Part shown: positions 1-8,153 of the stretch, one piece after another | Layout of the letters: the number at the start of each line of letters is the position of its first letter | How positions within the stretch are numbered: the first letter of the stretch is position 1 | Source of the DNA: Paenibacillus sp. FSL K6-1330 | GTDB taxonomy: Bacteria > Bacillota > Bacilli > Paenibacillales > Paenibacillaceae | Direction: 5' to 3' | NCBI RefSeq assembly: GCF_037976825.1 | Contig: NZ_CP150269.1 | Location: 4,973,501 to 5,037,500 of the forward strand | Length of the DNA stretch: 64,000 nt | Translations under genes and position numbers: made by a program | The notes under the pieces: model-generated | What the model was told of the DNA's origin: nothing | Databases searched by the model: none | The model's input: the letters and a program-made list of their open reading frames with translations, nothing else

Positions 1-554
1 CTCACCCGGATAGACTCCAGCTTCCTCCATATATGCGGGCCATAGGCTATCGCAGCCGTCGGGATGACACTCCACATCTGCAGCTCCCAGTTATTAAGGA
101 ACCAGAATAACAGGTTCAACACAATATGAAGCGGAACAAGCCAGCTGGCCTGGGCATATCGGAAAATCAAGATCAACAGCAGGCCGTAAGCTCCGTAATC
201 AAACGGAAATTCGCTCATTAGCGCACAGGCGGCAACAACAATCATCCATGAAAACAGCTGGGAATCCGATCGTTCCAGCACATACAAAACGATGGCTCCA
301 GCTACCAGGGTAATGACTACATTCAACCCTTTAAGATCCAGCGCAAGCTGATAGGGAATTTGGGAGATTGCCGCAATGACGGCCAGTCGAATGATATACT
401 TGGGTCTCGAAGAAGTGTAGCGGTGCCCCTGAACGAGAGCATAGACGTAGATTGGGAAAGCAATGCGGCCGATGATTCTCCAAATCTCCTGATGCGGAAA
501 AAACACAAGTCCTACATGATCAATCAGCATCGTCAGCATGGCGATCCACTGCAT
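1..554 (-). CDS. TraX family membrane protein (3' end outside window)
   Basis: The minus-strand frame is open from an ATG at 554 to the window edge, so only about 184 N-terminal residues are visible and the stop lies beyond base 1. The start follows a strong AGGAGGGGG ribosome site. The protein begins MQWIAMLTMLIDHVGLVFFP and continues with IGRIAFPIYVYALVQGHRYT, the signature of the TraX family. TraX N-acetylates F-pilin in F plasmids, but chromosomal homologues in Firmicutes have no settled role. The remainder is a series of hydrophobic helices broken by short loops. It is divergent from the small gene at 774. The family call is firm; the function is not known. Confidence 0.85.
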   Translation of the reverse strand, partial: MQWIAMLTMLIDHVGLVFFPHQEIWRIIGRIAFPIYVYALVQGHRYTSSRPKYIIRLAVIAAISQIPYQLALDLKGLNVVITLVAGAIVLYVLERSDSQLFSWMIVVAACALMSEFPFDYGAYGLLLILIFRYAQASWLVPLHIVLNLLFWFLNNWELQMWSVIPTAAIAYGPHIWRKLESIRV

Positions 555-773
555 GATAACCCCCTCCTCGCACTCGAAGATGTTGAATCTATATGTACTT
601 GAAATCGATATATCTATTATGGGTTGCAACACTGGGACTTGCAAGCGAAGAAACATGAAAGAACTGGATATCCGGCATCCATGTCCAATATCCTCTATAA
701 TAAGAACAACAGCAACTTGAGAAGGAAAAGCGCTTGTTTGGATCAACATGATACAGATGGAGGTGACGGCCGT

Positions 774-947
774 ATGGAAAAGAAAAAGAACAACATGGCC
801 CTTGGGATAAGCATGGGGATCGGCGTTGGCGTAGCCCTTGGCGTTGCCATGGATAATATCGCTATCGGCATAACGATCGGTGCCGCCATCGGCATTTCGT
901 TTGGCTCAACCATGTCAAGCGATAACAAGAAGCCCCCTAATGAATAA
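774..947 (+). CDS. Small glycine-rich (glycine-zipper-like) membrane protein, 57 aa
   Basis: The ATG at 774 was chosen because GGAGGTGA lies just upstream; the longer frame from 624 has no ribosome site. After a basic MEKKKNN start the protein has two hydrophobic stretches full of small residues (GISMGIGVGVALGVAMD and ITIGAAIGISFGSTM) and ends in a polar tail. The regular GxxxG spacing suggests packed transmembrane helices. Similar short glycine-zipper proteins occur in Bacillota without a known role. It could be membrane-structural or bacteriocin-like, but no leader peptide or immunity gene was seen. Function unknown. Confidence 0.6.
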   Translation: MEKKKNNMALGISMGIGVGVALGVAMDNIAIGITIGAAIGISFGSTMSSDNKKPPNE

Positions 948-974
948 ACAGAACTTCAAATAACAGTAAATAGA

Positions 975-996
975 CCACCCGATTCTTGCCGGGTGG
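975..996. terminator. Possible bidirectional terminator hairpin
   Basis: CCACCCG and CGGGTGG form a 7-bp stem between the convergent ends of the small glycine-rich gene and the GH94 gene. The T-tracts on either side are poor, so its strength is uncertain. Confidence 0.4.
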
Positions 997-1018
997 CCTG
1001 TTTGGCGTTCGTTTCCCT

Positions 1019-4000
1019 CTATTTCAATACAGCATGAATTTCTCGGATGTTCCCGTTACGAACTTCATGAGCCAACGTTCCTGTAAGGAGGGGTCCATCC
1101 ACCTTGATCGAATCCCCTCCCACCGTGATGAGAGTTAATCGCTGAATCGTAACGCCGTCCTGGCCATACGTATTTGCTGCGCGCTCGCTGCGATACGTCA
1201 CCTTGACGGAACCAAGAAAGGTGAACGACACTTCTTGATTCTCGTCAAACAGCCAAGCCGGAAGCAGTGGGTTCAGATGCAGCTGAAGCTGGCCGCCTTC
1301 GTAACGGAATACCTTCTTCCCTGCCATCATCGTAATCCACATGCTTAGGAATTCGGCCGTCGATCCGCTAAGCCTTGCCACAAAACCTCGTCCATGCACG
1401 TGAGGATCCGGATTGACGCTGCTGGCAATGAACGAGGAATTCTCCAGCGTGCTGCGTCCATAAACCGCCGGGTCCAGAAAAGGGACAAGGGATGTTTTGA
1501 TTTCCGAGAAAAACTCGTCATACAATCCGGCTTTTAATAATGAAAGCAAGTATTTATAGGTCATATGCAAAAATACGGATTCCCGCTCCAGCCACCCGGC
1601 TGTAAATGCACGGATGCGTCCGATTTCATCGGTTTCGCCTCCCAGGCTGACGGACGTTTTATACATCCCCAGCGCGGGATCATACAGATCGGAAGCCTTG
1701 ATCCGATCATACATCGTTCTCGCCTGGCCTTCATCAGCGAGCTTCATTCCGCGGGCCGGTGCCTCCAGAAAATGCGGGAGCGCATATGCCTTGAATTCAA
1801 GCACTTTTGCCGCGGGCAAACCATAGCGGGTGATCACCGGGTTCCCCGCTGCATCCCGAACCTCTTCAAAGCGCTCGGCTTCAAAGCGGAAATACGTTGG
1901 CACGATTCCGCCTCCCATCTGCTCGGCACGCTGAATCCCTTCTTCGATTTTGTCCAAGAATGCCGCGTACATGACCTTCACGTTTTTCACCGACATCTCA
2001 ACCTCCAGACCGCTGATCCCGTACCGGACCGATGCACGATAGGATTCACGCTGCCCCGCTACCAAGTCCCAGTAACCGAATGAATCCAATGAGCCGGACT
2101 GATATTGCTGTACGGCTTCGTATACACTACCTAAATAAGACGCGATCTCCTCCGGTACCTGAATCACTTGATGGCCACACCGCTCGGCCGCATCCACGAT
2201 AAATGCGACCAAACGCTTCAATTCCATCGTTTCGCTCATACCCGATCCAAACAGTCCCGGCAAGCCGTTCATTGCGTCATTCCAGCCCGGCTTGTTCGCC
2301 TCCATCTCTACCCCCATCCCGTAAGGATCGAGTGTCGCCATTTTATTGAGGGACAATGAGATCATTTTGACAAACAGATTCGTGCGGTACATGCCGCCTA
2401 ATCCGCCATCTACCCGCAGCCATTCCGCCGCGTTCCGTTTTCTGCCGAGCTTATTCAGCTTCTCCTCGTCCTCCAGCAGAGCACCATATTGCCGAACCTT
2501 GCCTCCTTGACTGATCACAACCTTCTCACTCCGCGGAAGGACGTACACCGGGCTGTCAAAGAACGTATACGTATTCTCCTCAAACAATAGTTCCTCATAA
2601 CGGTCGGGATAAATATTCAAGTAGGTATCAACTAAATCCATATTATACGTCCAATGATCCGACCAGAACCCTTCCCCGAACGAAGCTGCAAAATACTGAT
2701 CGGATATCGTCAACAGCCCGGATAAGAACTGTTCCTCGCTAATCTCCAACCTGATGGCTTGATCCGAAATCGCGTTGATGATTTTTCCTGGCGTATAGTC
2801 CCCGGCGCATGCCTTTGTCAGCTTCTCATAATCTTCCTCAGCCGCGGAAACGCGCAGCAGCTTTTGCAGCTCCTCCTCCTTCCCTTCACTCACGCGAAAT
2901 TTCGTCCCTTCTACGCTAAGCGGGTTATAACCGTCGGCTTGAATGAGACTGAAAAACATCCGGATATTGAACGTGCCCACCTTCGGGTTAAAAAACACGT
3001 CATTTCGTCGATTCTGATTCATATCCCGGAAATTGCCATTCCCTTGTGAATAGTACTCCGGCGCAAGAGAGAAGAAGTTATAATCCCGCTCCAGATCCCC
3101 ATGCTTGCGGGAGTATAGATGGACAACGGCCCCTTCCTTCCCGTTATCGAATAGGAATGGATATCCGCCCCGCAGAAAATTGTCCAGATAGGACTGACGG
3201 CTATATTCGTCAAATAGGGGTAATCCCGTTTTGGTGGCCACATCCGCGGTTAATTTCCGGGTCAACGCCGAGGCCTCCTCGCGTTTACGGAGGATATAGG
3301 CAGGAGAACACAAATCTTTGGAACGTTTATTGATTTTACCGATATCGTTCACATGACCAACCAGTGTATAAACGGTCGCCGTCTCCCCAGGCTTAAGCTG
3401 AGTCGATAATCCGCTGAATCCGCATGGTACTTTGTTCACGGCATAAGGCGTGGCGTTCATCAAAGATTCCACCGAGCTCACAGCAAATCGATCAGGGTGG
3501 ATCAAGGAAGTGTTTCCGCCAAAGATCAGCTCAAAGTCTACAAGGGGTTGGAGCAGCTTCCCATGCTGATTAAACGACAGATAGAAGTGACCGCTCGTAA
3601 CTTCGCTGACTTCCGCCTCGTCGTGCGTACTGGAGCGAACTTTATAGAACGGGATCCCCTGATCCAAGTTCTCCACTTCCATCCAGCTCCGCAGTAGATT
3701 GCCGACCTCCTTGTACCCGCTATTCTCGACACCGTAAGGCAGAATCTCCGGCATGCCGTCCAGCAGTTCAAGCGATACAGTCCCGGCTCCGATATTCGTT
3801 ACGCTGACCTCGCGAACAAGGGCGGCAAAATCCTCACCGGGCAGCTGAAAATACGACACCGAAGTGCGAAGTCCTTTACCGGCATGCTCCTCCTCAATGA
3901 CCAGCTCATTCTGACGAATCAGCATCGTTCTCTTCGCTTTGGAATCCGGCTGAAAGGATTGGAACGGCTCATAAACGGGCGCTGTCCCCGCCATCTTGAT

Positions 4001-4243
4001 AAACGTGCGGAAACCGGTAGTCGAAACATTCTTATACGAGATATTCGCAGGGGAAAATTCCATGATTGGCGAGTTCTTATCGCGTATGCCGAAGCTGCAT
4101 ATCCCCTGCCCCCGATTCACATAAAAGGTCCACATCGGAATCCCTTTCAGGCCTGCAATTCCGGGCAGAAAGCTGGAAAACGGTTTGGCAAGATCATACT
4201 GCTCGATAACAAAGGTATCCTTCTCAAAACGATAATTTGACAT
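1019..4243 (-). CDS. GH94-family glycoside phosphorylase, probably beta-1,2-oligoglucan type
   Basis: This 1074-residue cytoplasmic protein has the extended layout of long GH94 enzymes, which cleave beta-glucosidic bonds with phosphate and release a sugar 1-phosphate. The N-terminal beta-domain carries FLPGIAGLKGIPMW and NRGQGICSFGI. The (alpha/alpha)6 domain carries FWSDHWTYNMDLVDTYL near residue 528 and GWNDAMNGLPGLFGSG near 654, which matches the GH94 WND segment holding the catalytic acid Asp. No signal peptide is present. Length and N-terminal pattern resemble the 1,2-beta-oligoglucan phosphorylases better than the roughly 800-residue cellobiose phosphorylases, but the substrate is inferred. 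A perfect LacI-type operator lies 54 bp upstream. It is last in the GDPD-MFS-LacI block. Confidence 0.82.
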   Translation of the reverse strand: MSNYRFEKDTFVIEQYDLAKPFSSFLPGIAGLKGIPMWTFYVNRGQGICSFGIRDKNSPIMEFSPANISYKNVSTTGFRTFIKMAGTAPVYEPFQSFQPDSKAKRTMLIRQNELVIEEEHAGKGLRTSVSYFQLPGEDFAALVREVSVTNIGAGTVSLELLDGMPEILPYGVENSGYKEVGNLLRSWMEVENLDQGIPFYKVRSSTHDEAEVSEVTSGHFYLSFNQHGKLLQPLVDFELIFGGNTSLIHPDRFAVSSVESLMNATPYAVNKVPCGFSGLSTQLKPGETATVYTLVGHVNDIGKINKRSKDLCSPAYILRKREEASALTRKLTADVATKTGLPLFDEYSRQSYLDNFLRGGYPFLFDNGKEGAVVHLYSRKHGDLERDYNFFSLAPEYYSQGNGNFRDMNQNRRNDVFFNPKVGTFNIRMFFSLIQADGYNPLSVEGTKFRVSEGKEEELQKLLRVSAAEEDYEKLTKACAGDYTPGKIINAISDQAIRLEISEEQFLSGLLTISDQYFAASFGEGFWSDHWTYNMDLVDTYLNIYPDRYEELLFEENTYTFFDSPVYVLPRSEKVVISQGGKVRQYGALLEDEEKLNKLGRKRNAAEWLRVDGGLGGMYRTNLFVKMISLSLNKMATLDPYGMGVEMEANKPGWNDAMNGLPGLFGSGMSETMELKRLVAFIVDAAERCGHQVIQVPEEIASYLGSVYEAVQQYQSGSLDSFGYWDLVAGQRESYRASVRYGISGLEVEMSVKNVKVMYAAFLDKIEEGIQRAEQMGGGIVPTYFRFEAERFEEVRDAAGNPVITRYGLPAAKVLEFKAYALPHFLEAPARGMKLADEGQARTMYDRIKASDLYDPALGMYKTSVSLGGETDEIGRIRAFTAGWLERESVFLHMTYKYLLSLLKAGLYDEFFSEIKTSLVPFLDPAVYGRSTLENSSFIASSVNPDPHVHGRGFVARLSGSTAEFLSMWITMMAGKKVFRYEGGQLQLHLNPLLPAWLFDENQEVSFTFLGSVKVTYRSERAANTYGQDGVTIQRLTLITVGGDSIKVDGPLLTGTLAHEVRNGNIREIHAVLK

Positions 4244-4296
4244 GTTAGATCCTCCTTTAATGGGTCATAATCGACTCAACTCTAGAGTCCGATTAC

Positions 4297-4316
4297 TTTC
4301 GAAACCGGTTTCGAAA
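4297..4316. promoter_or_regulatory. LacI-type operator before the GH94 gene
   Basis: TTTCGAAACCGGTTTCGAAA is a perfect 20-bp palindrome with the A/T-flanked CG layout of LacI/CcpA-family operators. It sits between the lacI stop (4350) and the GH94 start (4243), so the phosphorylase probably has its own promoter repressed by the neighbouring LacI protein. Confidence 0.75.
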
Positions 4317-4349
4317 AATGGTAAAAATGATTCCTGCCTTATATTTCAC

Positions 4350-5360
4350 CTAGGTGACCGGGTGGCAGGATTCCCGGATAATCAATTGAACTGGCAGCAT
4401 AACCGACTTTACTGTTGCGTCTTGCTCTTCGATGGAAGAAAGAAGGAGCTCCGCCGCAACGGTGCCCAGTTGCTCCGTATCCTGGCGTATGGTCGTTAAC
4501 GCAGGGGTGATGTAACGGGACATTTCAATATCATCAAAACCAATGATGGACACATCTCCCGGTACATGCAGGCCATGTTCCTGAACGGCACGTATCGCTC
4601 CAAGTGCGAGTAGATCACCTGCCGCATAAACAGCAGTCGGCCTCTCTCTAAGCCCCAGCAGCTTCTTCATGGCTTCGTATCCGCTCTCGGTGGAGAAAAA
4701 ATCGCTGCCGGTTATGTACTCTCCCCTTAGATCCAGGTCAAGCTCCCGAAGGGCTTGCTCATAGCCTTGTTGGCGCTGTTCGCCTGCAAACGTATTCAAT
4801 CCGCCCGATATATGGGCAATTCTGCGATGTCCGAGCGAATGCAAATATCGAAGTGCCTGCATGCTCCCTCCGATATTGTCGGAGTAAACCGAATGCACAT
4901 GTTCCGGTGACGAATCCAGAATGACGCACGGAATGCCGCTATCCAGCAGCTCCTGGAAATCGGGATCCTCGCTGCTCGACAGAATGACGACCACACCGTC
5001 GACGCCTCGGATTTTGCAATGCTCCACATAACTGCTTCTTCGGCCGCCGACATCCTTGGAGATGAACATCAGATCATACCCTTTGGATACGGCAATTTTC
5101 TTAAAGCTTTCGATAACAGCTCCAAAATAGGGGTGACGAATCCCTGCTCCAGTGGCTTCTACAAAAAGAATACCAATGGTCCAGGATCGTTTCGTTGTAA
5201 GCGATCTGGCGTTTGCGTTTGGAAGATAGCCCATTTCCTTCGCGGTCGCCAGGATCTTGGCTCTCGTCTTCTCCCGGACATCCGGATAGTTGTTGAAGAC
5301 TTTGGACACCGTCGTAGGCGAATAGCCTGTTTTCTTGGCAATATCATAAATCGTAGTCAA
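4350..5360 (-). CDS. LacI-family transcriptional regulator
   Basis: The protein (336 aa from TTG 5360) begins with the LacI DNA-binding helix TTIYDIAKKTGYSPTTVSKVF, followed by a hinge and a periplasmic-binding-like sensor domain (IGILFVEATG, IIGFDDIEMSRYITPALTTI). I prefer the TTG at 5360, which follows AGGAG and gives the usual family N-terminus; an ATG at 5393 adds 11 residues but lacks a ribosome site. It lies between the MFS carrier and the GH94 gene, all on one strand, and almost certainly senses a sugar handled by them. The palindrome at 4297-4316 is the likely operator. The effector is not deducible from sequence. Confidence 0.88.
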   Translation of the reverse strand: MTTIYDIAKKTGYSPTTVSKVFNNYPDVREKTRAKILATAKEMGYLPNANARSLTTKRSWTIGILFVEATGAGIRHPYFGAVIESFKKIAVSKGYDLMFISKDVGGRRSSYVEHCKIRGVDGVVVILSSSEDPDFQELLDSGIPCVILDSSPEHVHSVYSDNIGGSMQALRYLHSLGHRRIAHISGGLNTFAGEQRQQGYEQALRELDLDLRGEYITGSDFFSTESGYEAMKKLLGLRERPTAVYAAGDLLALGAIRAVQEHGLHVPGDVSIIGFDDIEMSRYITPALTTIRQDTEQLGTVAAELLLSSIEEQDATVKSVMLPVQLIIRESCHPVT

Positions 5361-5421
5361 CCTTGGAATCAGCTCCTGCACCTTCGCCGGCATATTCTAA
5401 TTCAAATCTATCTGATATTAG

Positions 5422-5451
5422 ATTCTACCTGTCCTGGCAGGCTCTCGTCAA
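5422..5451 (-). promoter_or_regulatory. Putative sigma-A promoter of lacI
   Basis: On the minus strand TTGACG (5446-5451), an 18-bp spacer and TAGAAT (5422-5427) precede lacI. The match to TTGACA/TATAAT is good, so lacI and GH94 can be transcribed apart from the upstream carrier gene. Confidence 0.5.
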
Positions 5452-5513
5452 TGTTATTCCGCACGGACGGACTAGCAGGAGCCGAACCTTCGGTTATCCA
5501 AAAAACAAATCTT

Positions 5514-6722
5514 CTAGGACAAGCTGGCAGATGCGGTCTGCGGTTTTGCAGGACTTGCCGTTTCCTTATGGCGAATCATCAGAACGCAGATCAGCGCGAG
5601 CAGCATGCTGCCAGCGGCACAATAAAACAGAATCGAATATCCCATGCCATCAATGAGCTTGCCCAGCAGAGGCGGTGACGAGATCGCCGCCAGCGAGGAT
5701 ACCAAATAGTACATTCCTGTCCGCGTCCCAATGCTGTCCTCCGATCCGGTAGATACGATAAACGGATAGGAGTTAATATTGATGCAAGCCCAGAATAACC
5801 CGCCAACAGTCAGCAATACACGGAGCAACAGCATTGATTCAACCCATGGTACAAGCGCAAAGACAATCAACAGCCCGCTGACGCCGATCAGAATCATCCG
5901 TTTCTTGCCGAATTTACCGCCGAGCCATCCGCTTGGAATGGCGAACAGAACAAAGGCGAGTGAAAAAAACGTTAAGGAAAAGGAAGCCTGCGATTCCGTT
6001 AGCCCCATCTCGTTCTTCCCGTACAGAGTAAACAGCGTCTCAACTCCCTGATAAGCGACAAACCAGAAAAATATAGCCGCCAAGAGCAGCACCGTCGTCC
6101 GATTGAGCTGACTCTTAAAGGAAACTTTAGTTTTGGCTTCCGTCTGAGCCTGATAGCCTGGAGCGTCGCGCTTCTCCTGGATAAATGTTCTCAAAATGAA
6201 CAACGACGCCAGCGTTATGCCGGCCGCTGCAATAAAAGGTAGGGAGCGATGAGCGCTATACAGTACCGAGCCCACGCCAAAACCCAATATAGACCCTATG
6301 CCGCCCATAAAGTTAATGATGCCGTTGGCCCTCGTGCGTCGTTTCTCCTCCGTAATATCCGGCATTAGTGAAACGGTAGGCGAACGATACAGGCTCATAG
6401 CCAGATTCATGAGGACCATGAACAGTATCAATGTTACCATTCCGGTGTGAAACGGAATGATTGCGGTAAACAGAGCGCCAAGCGGCATTCCGATGAGCAG
6501 GTAAGGCATTCTTCTGCCATACCGGGTATGAGTACGGTCGCTTCGACTTCCAATCCATGGCTGCAAGAACAAGGCAAAGTAATTGTCGATCGTCATAAAA
6601 AAACCGATCAGTGCGACACTGGATATGTAATCCTCCAGAAAATAGGGCACAAACGCATTGTAGAGCGCCCAGGTAATGCTAATGCTGAAAAAGCCAAAGC
6701 CCAGCAGCCATGTTTTTTTCAC
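5514..6722 (-). CDS. MFS transporter, SLC45/sugar-cation symporter-like
   Basis: This 402-residue integral membrane protein has about twelve hydrophobic helices. The cytoplasmic loop after helix 2 carries RYGRRMPYLLIGMP, the RxGRRxP motif of SLC45 and related sugar:cation symporters. The GTG at 6722 was chosen because AAGGGAG lies upstream and the preceding GDPD gene stops at 6727, giving a 4-bp gap that implies translational coupling. Its place beside a LacI regulator and a GH94 phosphorylase suggests uptake of an oligosaccharide or glycoside. The substrate is not known. Confidence 0.82.
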   Translation of the reverse strand: MKKTWLLGFGFFSISITWALYNAFVPYFLEDYISSVALIGFFMTIDNYFALFLQPWIGSRSDRTHTRYGRRMPYLLIGMPLGALFTAIIPFHTGMVTLILFMVLMNLAMSLYRSPTVSLMPDITEEKRRTRANGIINFMGGIGSILGFGVGSVLYSAHRSLPFIAAAGITLASLFILRTFIQEKRDAPGYQAQTEAKTKVSFKSQLNRTTVLLLAAIFFWFVAYQGVETLFTLYGKNEMGLTESQASFSLTFFSLAFVLFAIPSGWLGGKFGKKRMILIGVSGLLIVFALVPWVESMLLLRVLLTVGGLFWACININSYPFIVSTGSEDSIGTRTGMYYLVSSLAAISSPPLLGKLIDGMGYSILFYCAAGSMLLALICVLMIRHKETASPAKPQTASASLS

Positions 6723-6726
6723 AAAG

Positions 6727-7464
6727 TCACGCTCCCTTGGTTTGTAGCAATCCCCCGAGTACATCCGGATAATCCGTAATAATGCCAGCCACGTCTGCAT
6801 CGATCAAGGCTTTCATCTGTTCCTCGTCATTGACAGTCCACGGGTGATAGACAACACCATGCTGCTTCGCTTCCGCTACCCATTCCGGTAGAACTGCGCG
6901 ATGGTATGCATGAAGCGCATCCGCTTTAGCCAATTTGGCATACTCCCACGGTTTGTATAACCCTTCTCCATACAGCAGGCCGGTACGGATTTCAGGATCA
7001 ATATGTTTGCACTCCACCAGGGAATAATGATTGAAACTTGAGATGACGATTTGCTCTGACATTTTGTAGTGTCTTACGGTCTCGATCACGCGCTTTTCCA
7101 GCTCAGGATATTGAATCGACCCGTTCTTCAGCTCAATGTTCACGATCGTGCCACGGTTTTTCGTTAATTCCAGCAGTTCTTCCAGCAGCGGAATCCGTTC
7201 CCCTTGAAAAGCCGCTCCAAACCATGAGCCTGCGTCCAACTTGGCCAGTTCGTTGTATGTATAATCTTTGACTAGCCCCTCAGCCCCCGTGGTACGGGCA
7301 ACACTCTCATCATGGATCAGAACCAGCCTTCCATCCTTCGTCATCTGAACATCGGTTTCAATCCCGGTAGCTCCCTGCTCCAAGCCTTTGGCAAAGGCAG
7401 CCATCGTATTCTCGGGGCATATAGCCGATGACCCGCGGTGTGCAAAATTAATCAATTGTGACAT
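6727..7464 (-). CDS. Glycerophosphodiester phosphodiesterase family protein
   Basis: The 245-residue protein is a single GDPD TIM barrel. It has the catalytic HRG near the N-terminus (FAHRGSSAICPENTMAAF), the metal-binding GIETDVQMTKDG and IHDESVARTT segments, and a C-terminal HPWTVNDEEQMKALID followed by GIITDYPD. There is no signal peptide, so it should act in the cytosol and release glycerol 3-phosphate from glycerophosphodiesters. The start at 7464 follows AGGAGGAAG. It leads the operon with the MFS carrier. An imported glycerophospho-sugar would fit this pairing, but that is speculation. Confidence 0.88.
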   Translation of the reverse strand: MSQLINFAHRGSSAICPENTMAAFAKGLEQGATGIETDVQMTKDGRLVLIHDESVARTTGAEGLVKDYTYNELAKLDAGSWFGAAFQGERIPLLEELLELTKNRGTIVNIELKNGSIQYPELEKRVIETVRHYKMSEQIVISSFNHYSLVECKHIDPEIRTGLLYGEGLYKPWEYAKLAKADALHAYHRAVLPEWVAEAKQHGVVYHPWTVNDEEQMKALIDADVAGIITDYPDVLGGLLQTKGA

Positions 7465-7608
7465 TTGTACTTCCTCCTGAGTGGTTAGAAATTGGTTTGT
7501 ACTATAAATATAGCTCGCAATTGTTAGAGCTATGTTATCATTCCATTTTTCATATTCCACATCGTTTTACGAAACCCTGTCATGCAGACAATTAATTTTT
7601 TGAATGGT

Positions 7609-7637
7609 TTGACTGATTTGCATGTCAGGCATATAAT
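7609..7637 (+). promoter_or_regulatory. Sigma-A promoter of the marR-efflux operon
   Basis: TTGACT (7609-7614), a 17-bp spacer and TATAAT (7632-7637) form a near-consensus promoter. Its -10 box lies inside the palindrome at 7633-7652. Confidence 0.75.
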
Positions 7638-7652
7638 TGTTTAGACAATTAT
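7633..7652. promoter_or_regulatory. MarR-type operator
   Basis: ATAATTGT and ACAATTAT form an inverted repeat with a 4-bp spacer. It covers the -10 element and probable transcription start of marR, the classical position for autorepression released by a ligand. Confidence 0.7.
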
Positions 7653-7688
7653 TTTTGAAAACTTGAAATGAAAGGTGTGACTTGTTTC

Positions 7689-8153
7689 TTGAAAGTACCT
7701 AAACGCAACCCCTCCATCGGTTTTCATCTGGGTTACACCTACCGCCGCGCATCCCATTTGTTTGCTAACGCCTTGAAGCCCTATGATATCACCCCTGAGC
7801 AATGGCTGGTGCTGTACCACATCGGAGAGCACGAAGGGTTAAATCAAAAGGAAGTTGCCGCCAAAGCGGACAAGGACCAACCGACCACTACCCGCATTTT
7901 GGATCTGCTCGAGAAAAAAGGATACACCCGCAAATCCGTTTCGGTAAACGACCGAAGAGCTTTCCAGCTCTATTTGACGGATACAGGCAAACAATTGATC
8001 GAGAAAACCACAACGATCGAAAGTCAGTGCGGAAGCCAGTTAATCGAAGGCATTGACGATCATCAATTAGAGATGTTCTGGGACACACTCTCACGCATCA
8101 ATACCAACATACACAACTTAGAGAATAACAGGAGTGATGTTTCACATGAATGA
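7689..8153 (+). CDS. MarR-family transcriptional regulator
   Basis: The protein of about 154 residues has the MarR winged helix: GLNQKEVAAKADKDQPTTTRILDLLEKKGYTRKSVSVNDRR spans the HTH and wing, written here only as a region near residues 55-95. A long N-terminal helix (GFHLGYTYRRASHLFANAL) supports dimerisation. The TTG at 7689 was preferred because AAAGGTG (7671-7677) precedes it; an ATG at 7668 in the same frame has no ribosome site. It overlaps the start of the MFS efflux gene, so the two are co-transcribed. It probably represses both through the palindrome over its own promoter. Confidence 0.85.
   Translation: MKVPKRNPSIGFHLGYTYRRASHLFANALKPYDITPEQWLVLYHIGEHEGLNQKEVAAKADKDQPTTTRILDLLEKKGYTRKSVSVNDRRAFQLYLTDTGKQLIEKTTTIESQCGSQLIEGIDDHQLEMFWDTLSRINTNIHNLENNRSDVSHE

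Noticed and set aside
5019..5678. 219-codon plus-strand frame across lacI and the MFS gene end
   Set aside because: It covers two minus-strand genes and has no recognisable product.
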